The notes: generated by a model from the letters alone, not told the origin. A stretch of 64,000 nt of DNA from Planctomycetota bacterium (GCA_030950285.1 JAUZRR010000011.1:1-64000); one strand, 5' to 3'. Positions 27,117 to 36,261 are shown, counted from the first letter of the stretch. Numbers and translations are program-made.

Positions 27117-27878
27117 ATGGTCAGCAATCACCAACGACACACCTGCGCGACGGCGGCCCTGATCGGGGTTGCCGTCGCGTTTGCCTGCGCCCCGGCAGCA
27201 GGCCAGGACGAAGCCGCCGACCCCCCGACCAAGCAAACCGACGCGGACGCCGACGGGAACACCGCCGCCGACACCGCGCTGGCGTACACCGAAGCCCGGT
27301 TCGCCCTGACTTCGACGCCGAACGCGGCCGACCCAACCAGCGCCGACAACCCCGCCACCGAAGAGGCAGAAGCAAGCCCCCAGAGCCTGCTCATAACCGG
27401 CGCGGCGGCTCTGCACGGTCCGACCTCGACGGGCGGCTCCGACGACACCGGGACGTTGGCCGCGAGGCACTGGATGCTCGGGGAATGGCCGACCGAGACC
27501 GTGGCCACCGACATCCTGTGGACCGGGGCGGCTGTCGTCGAGCGCGCCGCGACACCGCACAGTTCGGGCAACCGGATCACCGTCAGAACCAGCGGCCAGT
27601 TCGGGGTCGAAGCGGCGCAACTCACCCCGCTCACCGGCGGCAAACAGATGTTCGCGCTCGAGCTCGCCGACGGGTTCACGCTCGCCGGCGTCGGGTCACG
27701 CCGGATGTGGACCGAGCGCAGCCGCGCGTTTGTCCTCGCCGCCGAAGCAGGCTGGCAACTCACCCCCCATGCCGGGCTCCACCTCGGGTACGAGGTCTTC
27801 CAGGCACCAACCGGCGGCGTGCTCCCCGCTGACGCCGGCGGCGACTCGATCTTCGCTCGGTTTCAGCTGCGGTTCTGA
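27117..27878 (+). CDS. Exported protein of unknown function, possible outer-membrane barrel end
   Basis: 253 residues with a signal peptide (cleavage likely after CAPAAGQ near residue 29-31), a Thr/Asp/Ala-rich linker and a C-terminal half with alternating hydrophobic residues. The final strand ends in FARFQLRF, the terminal aromatic pattern recognised by the outer-membrane barrel assembly machinery. It is too short for a large barrel. ATG at 27117 has AGGTGGGA 6 bp upstream; a GTG at 27105 is also possible. I do not recognise a family. Confidence 0.6.
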   Translation: MVSNHQRHTCATAALIGVAVAFACAPAAGQDEAADPPTKQTDADADGNTAADTALAYTEARFALTSTPNAADPTSADNPATEEAEASPQSLLITGAAALHGPTSTGGSDDTGTLAARHWMLGEWPTETVATDILWTGAAVVERAATPHSSGNRITVRTSGQFGVEAAQLTPLTGGKQMFALELADGFTLAGVGSRRMWTERSRAFVLAAEAGWQLTPHAGLHLGYEVFQAPTGGVLPADAGGDSIFARFQLRF

Positions 27879-27895
27879 TCGCGCCTCAGGCCGTA

Positions 27896-29086
27896 CTACT
27901 TCCCCGTGAGCATGTCCGTCAGGATGCCGAGCCCCTGCTCCAGCTTGTCGCGGCGGGTGGCAAAGCTCAGCCGGATGTGGGTGTCGCGGTCGCTGAACAC
28001 GCCGCCGGGGATGGTCAGCAGGTTCCGCTCGATCGCCCGCTCGCAGAACTCGGTCCCCGTGCAGCCGAGGCTCTTGGGGATCTCGACAAACGCATAGAAC
28101 GCCCCGCTCGGCACCGGCAACGACGCCACCGGGCTGAGCGTGCGGACCACAAGATCGCGGCGTGATTCGTACTCGGCAACGTGCATCGAGATATCCGCGT
28201 CCATCGCCGCCAGACACCCCCACTGCGCGATCGAAGGCGGACACACAAACGTGTACATCTGGGTCTTGGCCATCTCCGCCAGAAGAGCCTTCGGTCCCGC
28301 GGCATAGCCCATCCGCCAGCCGGTGATGCCGTAGGACTTGCCGAACCCACGGATCACCAGCACGTCCTCCGCGGCTGCTGCATCAATCCGCGCGGGACTC
28401 GGACACACGTTGCCATGCGGCGTGTTGGCGGTGGTGTCGCTGAGGCCGTCGGAAAACGTGAACGCGTCGTAAATCTCATCAGAGATCAGCAACACACCCT
28501 TCGCCCGGCAGAGCTCGAGCAGGTCCTTGCACTCGGCCCGGGTCGCGACGACACCCGTCGGGTTGCCCGGCGAGTTGAACAGCACCGCTTTGGTGCGCTC
28601 GGTGATGAGCGGCGCGACCAGCTCGGCGGTCATGCGAAAGTCGGGGTAGATATCGCACCGGACAGCCGTCCCGCCACAGATCGCCGCCAGCTGCGGGTAC
28701 ATCACGAAGTAGGGGTCGGGGATGATGATCTCGTCGCCGGGGTCCATGAGGATGAGGAACGCCAGGAGGAGCGCGCCGGAGGTGCCGCTGGTGAGCATGA
28801 CCCCCGGGTCGTCAGCCTTGCCGAACGACCACCCGAGATCGTGGGCCAGGTGCGCCTCGATACGGGTGCGCAGCTCGGGGATGCCCTGCGTGAGGGTGTA
28901 CCCGTTGCGGTCCTGCGCGATCGCGTCGATCGCGGCCTGCTTGATGGTGTCAGGGACGGGAAAGTCCGGCTGCCCGATCGAGAGGTTGATGGGGTCGTCG
29001 AGCTGGGTCCCGAGTTCGAGAATGCGGCGGATGCCGGAGACCTTGATGTCCCGGGTGCGATCGCTGAGCAGGTGTTGAATATCCAT
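27896..29086 (-). CDS. Class I/II pyridoxal-phosphate aminotransferase
   Basis: 396 residues of fold type I aminotransferase. Landmarks: LSIGQPDFPVP at the N-terminus, PDPYFVMYP, NSPGNPTGVV, SDEIYDAF and the Schiff-base lysine near 250 in GFGKSYGITGWRMGY. The pattern is closest to aspartate/aromatic aminotransferases of the AspC-like group found in many bacteria. Substrate is not decided by the sequence. ATG at 29086; an upstream in-frame extension to 29122 has no support. Converges with the exported protein at 27117, with 17 bp between the stops. Confidence 0.9.
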   Translation of the reverse strand: MDIQHLLSDRTRDIKVSGIRRILELGTQLDDPINLSIGQPDFPVPDTIKQAAIDAIAQDRNGYTLTQGIPELRTRIEAHLAHDLGWSFGKADDPGVMLTSGTSGALLLAFLILMDPGDEIIIPDPYFVMYPQLAAICGGTAVRCDIYPDFRMTAELVAPLITERTKAVLFNSPGNPTGVVATRAECKDLLELCRAKGVLLISDEIYDAFTFSDGLSDTTANTPHGNVCPSPARIDAAAAEDVLVIRGFGKSYGITGWRMGYAAGPKALLAEMAKTQMYTFVCPPSIAQWGCLAAMDADISMHVAEYESRRDLVVRTLSPVASLPVPSGAFYAFVEIPKSLGCTGTEFCERAIERNLLTIPGGVFSDRDTHIRLSFATRRDKLEQGLGILTDMLTGK

Positions 29087-29214
29087 TGAGCAACGGTATG
29101 CGGCCGGAGGGGCTGCGCACAAACAACCGCGCCCGGTGCAGAACCACCACGCGCGGCCGTCAACAACTCATGCCGAACCAACTCATGCCGAAACAACTCG
29201 TGCCGAAGGGCGGA

Positions 29215-29370
29215 TTACTTGGAGAGCGTCTTGGCCAGCCCGAGCACGCCGTCCTTCTTGGTGTCGATCTTTTTGTCGGCGACCAGCTTGGCAACCCGCT
29301 CGGCCCGGGTGAGCACCGAGCGCTTGCCGGTGAGGCCGCCCTTGATCTTGAGTGAGGAATCGAGGCTCAT
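29215..29370 (-). CDS. Small basic protein (TIGR04137-like)
   Basis: 51-residue, strongly basic protein (MSLDSSLKIKGG, KRSVLTRAERVAKLV, KKDGVLGLAKTL). It matches the small basic protein family that I recall from Planctomycetota, Verrucomicrobiota and Chlamydiota; its role is unknown and a ribosome or nucleic-acid association is only a guess. Start ATG at 29370 has GGAG about 8 bp upstream on the minus strand. Confidence 0.8.
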   Translation of the reverse strand: MSLDSSLKIKGGLTGKRSVLTRAERVAKLVADKKIDTKKDGVLGLAKTLSK

Positions 29371-29393
29371 GGTCACGTCTCCGAAAGTTTCGC

Positions 29394-29414
29394 CCGCAGC
29401 AGAACCTGCTGCGG
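29394..29414 (-). terminator. Hairpin between two minus-strand genes
   Basis: Perfect 9-bp stem CCGCAGCAG / CTGCTGCGG with a 3-nt loop, right after the stop of the gene ending at 29423. There is no T run, so it may be an attenuator or RNA-stability hairpin rather than a full terminator. Confidence 0.45.
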
Positions 29415-29422
29415 GGCTAGGA

Positions 29423-30256
29423 CTACTGCTTGTACAAGGCCCACACCGCGTCGTCAAAGTCCTTGACGCCGCCGACCTTCTTCCATGCTGCCCCCGCGGC
29501 GAGCACCTGCTCGCGGTAGCGGACGGCCTCCCGGCTGTTCGCCTGGCCGCTGGGGAACCCCCGGCTGGCAAAGAGAACATACAGAGGACCATCGTTGCGC
29601 CCCCGAGAGCCCGGATCAATGACCCCAAAGCAACCAAGATCACGCGAGGCCATCAGCTCGATGATCGACCGCATCTCCGAGACCCGGATCGACGACCCGA
29701 GCTGGAGATAGTTATACCGGTCTTGACGGGGGTCTGTTTGGGTCGGACCGGTGGGTGTCAGGAATGCTGCGGTCCCGATGCTCGGCGTCCCGGACGCAGA
29801 ATCAGACGAGCCGGACGGTTGGATCGCGGTTCGGGCGGAGGTGTCGGCATCCGTTCCGGCGGTGTTCGCCGACCGGATCTGGGGCTCGGTGATACGGCCA
29901 CCGGGGGCTCCAGACCCAACAGCCGATTCCAGAAGCTGCGCCCGGGCGGCTGCCTGGGACTCCCCGCGCCGGTAGCCCAGCGACCATGCCCCGAGAATGA
30001 GCCCGATCGCCACCGCCAGCGCCACCGCGGCATAGACCATCGGCATCTGCACCACGCCGCCCACGATGCGGATCGGAGCCTCGGAGAACCCGCCCTGAGG
30101 CTCTATCGGCATGGGCTGGGGGGTCGCAGCGTCGGCCGTGGTGGACGGCTGCGGCTGGGGCTCGGCCGAGGGGTCCGGCCGCGTCCCGACCCGGGCGGCG
30201 GCCTGGCTTTCCTGGAGCACCTCAAAGAGCGGGGTTGTGGGTCGTTTGCCGGGCAT
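29423..30256 (-). CDS. Single-pass membrane protein with C-terminal SPOR-like region
   Basis: 277 residues. A cytosolic, Pro/Gln-rich N-terminus, one transmembrane helix near residues 72-92 (VYAAVALAVAIGLILGAWSLGY), a Ser/Thr/Gly-rich linker, and a compact C-terminal region (YLQLGSSIRVSEMRSIIELMASRD through DDAVWALYK). The layout and the C-terminal alpha/beta pattern resemble proteins with SPOR-like peptidoglycan-binding domains, but I cannot confirm that. No catalytic residues visible. Confidence 0.6.
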   Translation of the reverse strand: MPGKRPTTPLFEVLQESQAAARVGTRPDPSAEPQPQPSTTADAATPQPMPIEPQGGFSEAPIRIVGGVVQMPMVYAAVALAVAIGLILGAWSLGYRRGESQAAARAQLLESAVGSGAPGGRITEPQIRSANTAGTDADTSARTAIQPSGSSDSASGTPSIGTAAFLTPTGPTQTDPRQDRYNYLQLGSSIRVSEMRSIIELMASRDLGCFGVIDPGSRGRNDGPLYVLFASRGFPSGQANSREAVRYREQVLAAGAAWKKVGGVKDFDDAVWALYKQ

Positions 30257-30327
30257 CGGGGTGATTGTACATCGCGCCAGCCCCCAGAGCGGGGCGGGGC
30301 GTTTGGGGGCGTTCTATACTGCGAGCC

Positions 30328-30873
30328 ATGACGATCCGCGACGAGGACATTATCGACGTCACCCCCGCCCCGATGAGCACCACCGAACGGGTGTACATGC
30401 CCGAAGTCCTGCGAGGGTTCGGGACGACGATGCGACACTTTTTCACCTCGTTCGGGCAGGGGAAGACCAGCCGAACGATGCAGTATCCCGAGGAACGCCG
30501 GGAGGACATGCACGTCGAGGACGGCGGGTCCAACCCGGGCAACTACCGCGGCGTCCACCGGCTCAACCGCGACGAAGCAGGCCGGGTCAAGTGCGTTGCC
30601 TGCATGATGTGCCCGACCATCTGCCCGGCAAACTGCATCCATATCACGGCTGCGGAAAGCCCCTGGGACGACCGCGAGAAATATCCCGCCAAGTTCGAGA
30701 TCGACGAGCTCCGCTGCATTTTCTGCGGCATGTGCGAAGAGGCGTGCCCGGTGGACGCGATCGAGCTGACCCCCGAGTACGACATCGTCGGGCTGAGCCG
30801 TCAGGAGATGGTCTTCGACAAAGAGAAGCTCCTGAGCATCTACGACCTCACGATCGAGAAGAAGCCGATGTAA
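30328..30873 (+). CDS. nuoI: NuoI-like 2x[4Fe-4S] ferredoxin subunit
   Basis: 181-residue protein with two 4Fe-4S motifs: CVACMMCPTICP near residue 91 and CIFCGMCEEACPVDAI near residue 131, plus the NuoI-type lead YRGVHRLNRDEAGRVKC and the closing DLTIEKKPM tail. In complex I this subunit carries clusters N6a/N6b that pass electrons to the quinone-reducing site. The other nuo genes are not adjacent, so it is an orphan copy here. Start ATG at 30328; a later ATG at 30373 is possible. Confidence 0.85.
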   Translation: MTIRDEDIIDVTPAPMSTTERVYMPEVLRGFGTTMRHFFTSFGQGKTSRTMQYPEERREDMHVEDGGSNPGNYRGVHRLNRDEAGRVKCVACMMCPTICPANCIHITAAESPWDDREKYPAKFEIDELRCIFCGMCEEACPVDAIELTPEYDIVGLSRQEMVFDKEKLLSIYDLTIEKKPM

Positions 30874-31054
30874 TCGGCCGCAACCTCTCCCCCCCCCAAA
30901 AAAGTCCCATAACACCAACCCCGCCGCCCGGGTCCGGTTTTTTTTGCGCTTTGCTGGCACACCACCCATTCTGGTGGTCTGTTGTAGCAATGACCCCCGC
31001 TGCGTCCGCTGCAGGGGAACGGTTTGGATTCACAACCAGAGAGTGAGAGAAATC

Positions 31055-31780
31055 ATGATCCGCACTACCGCATTGCTCGTGCTCGCAGGGGCTGCCACCG
31101 CCAACGCCGGGATATTCAGTTTCGCCTCCGACTTCAGCGACCAGAGCTGGACGTTCAGCGGCGAGTTCCACGGGGGGCACTTCGCCCTCGAAGACGGGAT
31201 CGGAAATGCCGATCCCATGACCCTTCTGATCGACGACGCCAACGGCGTGCTCGAACCGCTGAGCTACCAGGTCGACTTCAACATGCACGCCGACGTGGAC
31301 TACCTCTCCAGCACCCCGATCGGAGGCGGAAAGTTCCTCCACACCTACGTGGTCGAAGAGACGTTCGCTGGCTGGTTTACCGACACGGGGCCCGTGCTCG
31401 AGATGACCTTCGACGGCTCGATCATCACAGTCGTGGGCGACGAGTTCAGTTGGGATAGCGCAGGCTCGATGTTCGGTGCAGACTCGTGGGCCGACGTGCA
31501 GTACACAAGCTACATCGACGCACCGGCCTACGGCATGTACGTCGGCGACAGCGTCGGGCCGCAGGACTTCGGGTTCTCGCTCACCGCGATCAACACCAGC
31601 GGCGCGCTCCCCTACGACTTCGGCTCACCCGGCGCAGCCCTCGACCCGCAGACCATGTTCCCCATCGACGAAATCTTTGCTGAAGGGTCCTACTCGGGCT
31701 CGGCGCGGTTTGTGCCCACCCCCGCGACCGCGACACTGCTGCTCGGTGCCGGGCTGATGGGGATCCGTCGGCGGCGCTGA
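31055..31780 (+). CDS. PEP-CTERM-like exported protein
   Basis: 241 residues with a signal peptide (MIRTTALLVLAGAATANAG), a beta-rich central part, and a C-terminal sorting tail FVPTPATATLLLGAGLMGIRRRR: a Pro-Thr-Pro motif, a hydrophobic helix and an Arg cluster. This is the PEP-CTERM sorting pattern recognised by exosortase-type enzymes, with PTP in place of PEP, a variant common in planctomycetes. No exosortase lies in the window. It is followed by a terminator and stands alone. Confidence 0.8.
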   Translation: MIRTTALLVLAGAATANAGIFSFASDFSDQSWTFSGEFHGGHFALEDGIGNADPMTLLIDDANGVLEPLSYQVDFNMHADVDYLSSTPIGGGKFLHTYVVEETFAGWFTDTGPVLEMTFDGSIITVVGDEFSWDSAGSMFGADSWADVQYTSYIDAPAYGMYVGDSVGPQDFGFSLTAINTSGALPYDFGSPGAALDPQTMFPIDEIFAEGSYSGSARFVPTPATATLLLGAGLMGIRRRR

Positions 31781-31836
31781 TCGAAAGCGTCAGCACCCAA
31801 CCGAAGCACTCGGTTGCATGACCATGTTACATCTTG

Positions 31837-31874
31837 CACCGCCGGCCTTCTGGGAGGGTCGGCGGTGTTCTTTT
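31837..31874 (+). terminator. Terminator after the PEP-CTERM gene
   Basis: Stem CACCGCCGGCC / GGTCGGCGGTG (one G-U pair) around a 9-nt loop, followed by TTCTTTT. The whole 391-bp gap 31781-32171 holds this terminator, two family A copies and a family D element; the rest shows nothing. Confidence 0.9.
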
Positions 31875-31962
31875 GCGCAAGAATACACCGTGCGTGTGGC
31901 GCCTCTCATAGAAGTAATGACTCAGGCTCTGCCCCGTCCGGTCACGCTCTGGTGTTGCCCCT

Positions 31963-32038
31963 GTCCCCTCGCTTGCGCGAGGGGCTCTTTGAAGAAACAA
32001 CCCGTGCGGTAGAGCCCCTTGCGCAAGCGAGGGGACAA
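31963..32038. repeat. Family A palindromes, head-to-head pair
   Basis: Reverse copy at 31963-31989 (GTCCCCTCGC, TTGC, GCGAGGGGCTC) and forward copy at 32009-32038 (GTAGAGCCCCTTGC, GCAA, GCGAGGGGACAA), 19 bp apart and inverted. The second has CCCCTTGC in its left arm, which still pairs by a G-U. This is in a convergent gap. Confidence 0.9.
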
Positions 32039-32096
32039 TGTCAAGCACAGGAAATACAAGGGTCCTGAAGAACGAAGGAAAACACCCTCCCCCCAG

Positions 32097-32123
32097 CCCC
32101 CTCCCACGGGGCGCGGGAGGGGG
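32097..32123. repeat. Family D GC-rich hairpin
   Basis: CCCCCTCCC, nine-nt loop, GGGAGGGGG, inside a C-rich/G-rich block at about 32085-32130. The translation of such elements (PRPVGGGWGEG-type peptides) recurs in spurious frames of many bacterial genomes, so it is a generic dispersed element. Confidence 0.6.
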
Positions 32124-32171
32124 AGCAGGAAAAACTCAAAGGGCGAGAGGGGATCAGGAGAAGGCAGAGAA

Positions 32172-33095
32172 TCAGGACGGCGTTTTGCTCGTCTTGAGGA
32201 TGCTGCCCACGTCGGTTGCAAAGGCTCGGGCCGCTGCTGCAACCGCGTGATGCCAGTCGGATGGCTGGGCCGTTTCTGTTGCAGGATACAGCACACTCCG
32301 GCTGGCGTTGACGACCACGCCGCAGGCGCCCGCAGCCGCTCTCCCGGGGCGGAGCATGGCGCGGACATCCTCGGCCGAACCGCCCTGGGCGCCGTAGCCG
32401 GGGATGAGAAACACCTGGTCGGGCATGCGCTCGCGGAGGCGTTTGCCGTCGGCGGCTTTGGTCGCGCCGACCACCGCGCCGACATCGCTTCGCCCGACAT
32501 CCCCGAGACGGGCGAGGCCGAGGGTGTGGACGTGGGTTGCCATCATCTCCGCCACGGTGCGCGCAGCAGAATCATCGCCCTCAGCCCCCGCGAGCGGCAC
32601 CGACTGGACCGCGTCGCTGTCGGGGTTGCTGGTGCGAACAAGCACAAACACGCCGAGCCCGGCATCGAGATAGGGCTCGATGGTCAAGGGGCCGAGGTAG
32701 GCGTTGACGGTGATCGCGTCGGCCCCCATGCCGGTCGCGGCGGCGGCGTAGTGCTGCGCCGAGACGCCGATATCGCCTCGCTTGGCGTCGAGAATGACCA
32801 CCAGCCCCCGGGATCGGGCGTGGGCGCAGGTGGCTTCGAGGGCGCGGACCCCCGCCGAGCCGAAGCGCTCAAAGCAGGCCGACTGGGGTTTGACAACACC
32901 CACATGGTCGGCAACCGCGTCAATCACGCCGCGACAGAACGCTTCGATTGCACGGGCAGGATCCGTATGCTCGGTGCGGACCGCGTCGGGCAGCCGTTCG
33001 AGCACAGGATCAAGCCCGACACACACCGGCGAGCCCGAACGATCGAGCGCAGCGGCGAGACGGTCGGCGAATCGGGCGTCTTTCGTCTCGGTCAT
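32172..33095 (-). CDS. pyrF: Orotidine 5'-phosphate decarboxylase
   Basis: Last step of UMP synthesis. 307 residues of the longer type 2 form. Key segments are VCVGLDPVLERLP at the N-terminus, VVKPQSACFERFG, and LDAKRGDIG near residue 105 with the catalytic Lys and Asp. FLIPGYGAQGG provides the phosphate loop. The frame continues far upstream but this is the shadow of recG; ATG at 33095 has GGAGAC 8 bp before it on the minus strand. Other pyrimidine genes are not in the window. Confidence 0.93.
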   Translation of the reverse strand: MTETKDARFADRLAAALDRSGSPVCVGLDPVLERLPDAVRTEHTDPARAIEAFCRGVIDAVADHVGVVKPQSACFERFGSAGVRALEATCAHARSRGLVVILDAKRGDIGVSAQHYAAAATGMGADAITVNAYLGPLTIEPYLDAGLGVFVLVRTSNPDSDAVQSVPLAGAEGDDSAARTVAEMMATHVHTLGLARLGDVGRSDVGAVVGATKAADGKRLRERMPDQVFLIPGYGAQGGSAEDVRAMLRPGRAAAGACGVVVNASRSVLYPATETAQPSDWHHAVAAAARAFATDVGSILKTSKTPS

Positions 33096-33164
33096 GCGGC
33101 GTCTCCGTGAGGGCAGCACAAGCCTAGCGTTGCACGAATGCCGAGGCTGCCCAGGACGCTGCAC

Positions 33165-33569
33165 ATGGACCCCGCGACAACACCCACCCATCTCGACCTC
33201 AAGAAAGACCGCGGGCTGACCATCGAGTGGGGCGACGGCACAACCTCGTTCTACAGCATCACCTACCTGCGGCGCATGAGCCCCTCGGCCGACATGAAGA
33301 TGCTCCGCGATGAGATCGAGAAAAACCCGCTGACCATCGTCAACCCGCGCGGCGAGGCAACCGGCGGGCCGGTCGTCGCGGCCGGGGCCGAGATGGTCGG
33401 CAACTACGCGATCAGGATCGACTTCTCCGACGGCCACGGCACGGGCATCTATTCGTGGGCGTACCTGCGGCAGATCGACCCGGCACTCGCCAAAGAACGC
33501 CGCAGCGAAGAGCGGGAAGATACCGCGCACGATGCCGACGCCCCACCCCGGCCGGGTGCGCAGCCGTAG
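33165..33569 (+). CDS. DUF971 domain protein
   Basis: 134-residue protein with the DUF971 (GBBH-like N-terminal) pattern: LTIEWGDGTTSFYSITYLRRMSP and, later, NYAIRIDFSDGHGTGIYSWAYLRQI. The domain binds metal in gamma-butyrobetaine hydroxylase and is thought to act in iron-sulfur protein assembly in bacteria, but that is not established for this protein. The start is ATG at 33165 (AGGA at 33153); an upstream ATG at 33138 is possible. It lies 9 bp before recG and is probably co-transcribed. Confidence 0.8.
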   Translation: MDPATTPTHLDLKKDRGLTIEWGDGTTSFYSITYLRRMSPSADMKMLRDEIEKNPLTIVNPRGEATGGPVVAAGAEMVGNYAIRIDFSDGHGTGIYSWAYLRQIDPALAKERRSEEREDTAHDADAPPRPGAQP

Positions 33570-33578
33570 GCTTTGCCC

Positions 33579-35729
33579 ATGAGCCGCGGCGTGGACAGCG
33601 AAACGAAGATCGGCCTGACCACGACCGTGGACAAGCTGCCCGGCATCGGGCTCAAACGCGCCCACGGCTTGGCGTCGCTGGGGCTGACCAACCTGGGCAA
33701 GCTCATCGCGCACCTGCCCATGCGGCACGAGGTGCAGGCCGGCGAAGCGAAAATCGCCGAACTCAAGCCCGGGCAGGTGGTCTCGGCGCGGGGGGATGTC
33801 ACCGCGACCCGGCCCAGCGCGTTCGGGAGACGCCCCCGGTTCGAGGCGGTGCTCACCGACGAAACCGGTCGGCTCGACCTGGTGTGGTTCAACCAGAACT
33901 ACCTGCAACAACGAATCCACGCCGGGGCGCGCTTGCGGGTGCAGGGGGAGCTGCGCCAACGGGGCAACAAGATGCAGATCGCCAACCCCCGGTGGGAGTT
34001 GCTGCCTCTCGACGGCGAGGAGCCCGCGTCCCGGGAGGAACGGGTCCGCCCGGTCTACCCCGCGAGCGAACGGGTCAAGAGCTGGGAGATCGAGACGTCG
34101 ATCGCCGGCGTGCTTGATCTCGCGCTGCCGATGATCGAGGAACACCTGCCCGAGTCGTTCCGCCGCGAACGCAACCTGCCGACACTCGCCGAGGCGTACC
34201 GCATGTTGCACAAGCCGGCAACCCTCGAAGAAGTCGGCGAAGGGCGGCGCAGGCTGGCGTACGACGAGCTGTTGATGATGCAACTCGGCGTGTTCCTCAA
34301 GCGGATGCACCTGCGCGAGACCCTCCGCGCTCCAAAGCTCGACCACTCGCCCGAGCTCGACGCGCGGGTCCGCTCGCGGTTTCCCTTTACGCTGACCGAA
34401 GCCCAGGACCGGGTCGTCGGCGAGCTGGTCAAGGACCTGACCTCCTCGGTGCCGACCAACCGGCTGATTCAGGGGGACGTCGGCTCGGGCAAAACGGTGG
34501 TGGCGCTCTACGCGATGCTGCTGGCGGTCGCGAGTGGCCACCAGGCGGCCCTCATGGCGCCGACCGAGATTCTCGCCGAGCAGCACTTCGCGTCGATCTC
34601 GAGATCGCTCGAGGGTTCCCGCGTGCGGGTCGAGCTCTTGACCGGCGCGATCGTCGGGCACGAACGCGAATCCCTCGTCGGCCGGCTCGAACGCGGCGAG
34701 GTGGACCTGGTCATCGGCACCCACGCGCTGGTGACCGAGCGCGTCGCGTTCCGCAGCCTCGCGGTCGCGGTGATCGACGAACAGCACCGCTTCGGCGTCG
34801 AGCAACGGGCGATGCTGCGGGTGAAGGGGTCCGAGGGTGCCGACGCTACGGGCAGCGCGCTGGCGTCCACGCCGCACGTCATCGTGATGACCGCGACACC
34901 GATCCCGCGGACGCTGGGCATCACGCTCTTTGGCGACCTGGATATCTCGACGATCGACGCGCTGCCCCCCGGGCGGACGCCGATCGAGACCCGCATCGTC
35001 ATGCCCAGCGGACGGGCCGGGGCGTACGGGTTTGTCCGCGAACGGCTCGAAGCGGGCGAGCAGGCGTATGTCGTGGTGCCGACCATCGAAGGCAGCGGCA
35101 GCCACGAAGACAGCGACGGCGGGCTCGCGGGCGTGCGGTCGCTGCTCAAGGAACTCGAAGCCGGGCCGCTCCAAGGCAGACGCCTCGCCGCGATGCACGG
35201 CAAACTCCGCCGCGACACCCGCGAGCACGTGATGGAACGGTTCCGAGGCGGGCGGATCGACTGCCTGGTCGCGACGACCGTGATCGAGGTGGGCGTGGAC
35301 GTCCCCAACGCGACGGTGATGGTCGTCGAGCACGCCGACCGGTTCGGGCTCGCCCAGCTGCATCAGCTGCGGGGTCGCGTCGGGCGCGGCCGCGAGCGGT
35401 CGTACTGCCTGCTGATCGGCGAGCCGAAGACCCCCGACGCGATCGAACGGCTCAAGGTTCTCGCCGAGACCAACGACGGGTTTGTGCTTGCGGAGAAGGA
35501 CCTGGAGATCCGCGGCCCGGGCGAGGTGTTCGGCAGCCGGCAGTCCGGGGCGTCGCCGTTCAAGGTCGCCGATCTGATGCGCGACCGCGAACTGCTGGCG
35601 ATGGCGCGGCGGGACGCGCGGGGATGGATCGAGCGCAGCCCGGCGCTCTCGCGCGCCGAAGAAGCAACGCTCCGCCGGAGGCTGTTCAAAGTGTACGGCG
35701 ATTCGCTCGGGCTCGGGGATGTTGGCTGA
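33579..35729 (+). CDS. recG: ATP-dependent DNA helicase RecG
   Basis: Branch-migrating helicase that regresses stalled replication forks. 716 residues. An N-terminal wedge domain has the OB-fold block VWFNQNYLQQRI; the helicase core shows Walker A QGDVGSGKTVVAL near residue 300, TEILAEQHF, the Walker B variant DEQHRFGVEQR near residue 400, TATPIPRTL and RCMVGR-type motif VI (QLRGRVGRGRERSYCLL). ATG at 33579 was chosen over a TTG at 33573. Follows the DUF971 gene by 9 bp. Confidence 0.96.
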   Translation: MSRGVDSETKIGLTTTVDKLPGIGLKRAHGLASLGLTNLGKLIAHLPMRHEVQAGEAKIAELKPGQVVSARGDVTATRPSAFGRRPRFEAVLTDETGRLDLVWFNQNYLQQRIHAGARLRVQGELRQRGNKMQIANPRWELLPLDGEEPASREERVRPVYPASERVKSWEIETSIAGVLDLALPMIEEHLPESFRRERNLPTLAEAYRMLHKPATLEEVGEGRRRLAYDELLMMQLGVFLKRMHLRETLRAPKLDHSPELDARVRSRFPFTLTEAQDRVVGELVKDLTSSVPTNRLIQGDVGSGKTVVALYAMLLAVASGHQAALMAPTEILAEQHFASISRSLEGSRVRVELLTGAIVGHERESLVGRLERGEVDLVIGTHALVTERVAFRSLAVAVIDEQHRFGVEQRAMLRVKGSEGADATGSALASTPHVIVMTATPIPRTLGITLFGDLDISTIDALPPGRTPIETRIVMPSGRAGAYGFVRERLEAGEQAYVVVPTIEGSGSHEDSDGGLAGVRSLLKELEAGPLQGRRLAAMHGKLRRDTREHVMERFRGGRIDCLVATTVIEVGVDVPNATVMVVEHADRFGLAQLHQLRGRVGRGRERSYCLLIGEPKTPDAIERLKVLAETNDGFVLAEKDLEIRGPGEVFGSRQSGASPFKVADLMRDRELLAMARRDARGWIERSPALSRAEEATLRRRLFKVYGDSLGLGDVG

Positions 35730-35781
35730 ACCTCAGCAAAGCCACCCAACTTCTGGTAGAGTGACCGACGGAAGGACCGTT

Positions 35782-36261
35782 ATGCCAGAATCAGCACTGC
35801 ACCAACGCCTGCACGCCGCGACCGGGAACCGGAGCTATCGGCACCTCTCGGAGCTGACCGAAACCAACCCCGAGACCGTGCGGCGGTACATGCAAGGGCA
35901 ATCGCCCAGCGTCGAGTTTCTCTCGGCGCTGTGCGCCGCGTTGTCGATCAACGGCGAATGGCTGCTGACGGGCAAAGGCCCGATGCGGCTGGCGGACGTG
36001 CGCAAGTCGGCGCTTCAGAACGCCGAGGCATCGGAGCTCTTGTCCGCGATGGCGCGGACGATCGAGATGCTGATCGACCGCGTGGATCGGCTCGAACTGC
36101 TGCTGCAGATGCTCGAAATCCGTGTGCGGACCGCCCCAAAGGCGACCAATCTGTTGGAGACCAAGACCGATGCCAAAGACGCCAAAGGCACCAAGCCCGG
36201 AGACCGAATCCGAACCATCGCCGATGCTGTGCCCAAACGATCATCTCCGGCTGATCGTTGA
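35782..36261 (+). CDS. Helix-turn-helix (XRE/Cro-like) regulator
   Basis: 159 residues. The N-terminal 65 residues form a Cro/C1-like HTH (YRHLSELTETNPETVRRYMQGQSPSVEFLSALCAAL), then ING-EWLLTGKGPM, the typical ending of phage-like and planctomycete XRE domains. The second half is a predicted helix (ELLSAMARTIEMLIDRVDRLELLLQML) that looks like a dimerisation coiled coil, then a Lys/Thr-rich tail. Start ATG at 35782 has GGAAGGA at 35770. The gene's 3' end overlaps the next gene in another frame. Confidence 0.8.
   Translation: MPESALHQRLHAATGNRSYRHLSELTETNPETVRRYMQGQSPSVEFLSALCAALSINGEWLLTGKGPMRLADVRKSALQNAEASELLSAMARTIEMLIDRVDRLELLLQMLEIRVRTAPKATNLLETKTDAKDAKGTKPGDRIRTIADAVPKRSSPADR

Noticed and set aside
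30885-30950. C9/A6 and T8 runs between the nuoI gene and the PEP-CTERM gene
   Set aside because: Only a weak GC-rich stem precedes the T8 run, so a terminator is possible but not supported enough to list.
32172-35363. Extension of the pyrF frame far upstream
   Set aside because: Upstream of ATG 33095 the frame is antisense to recG and DUF971; only the pyrF part is real.
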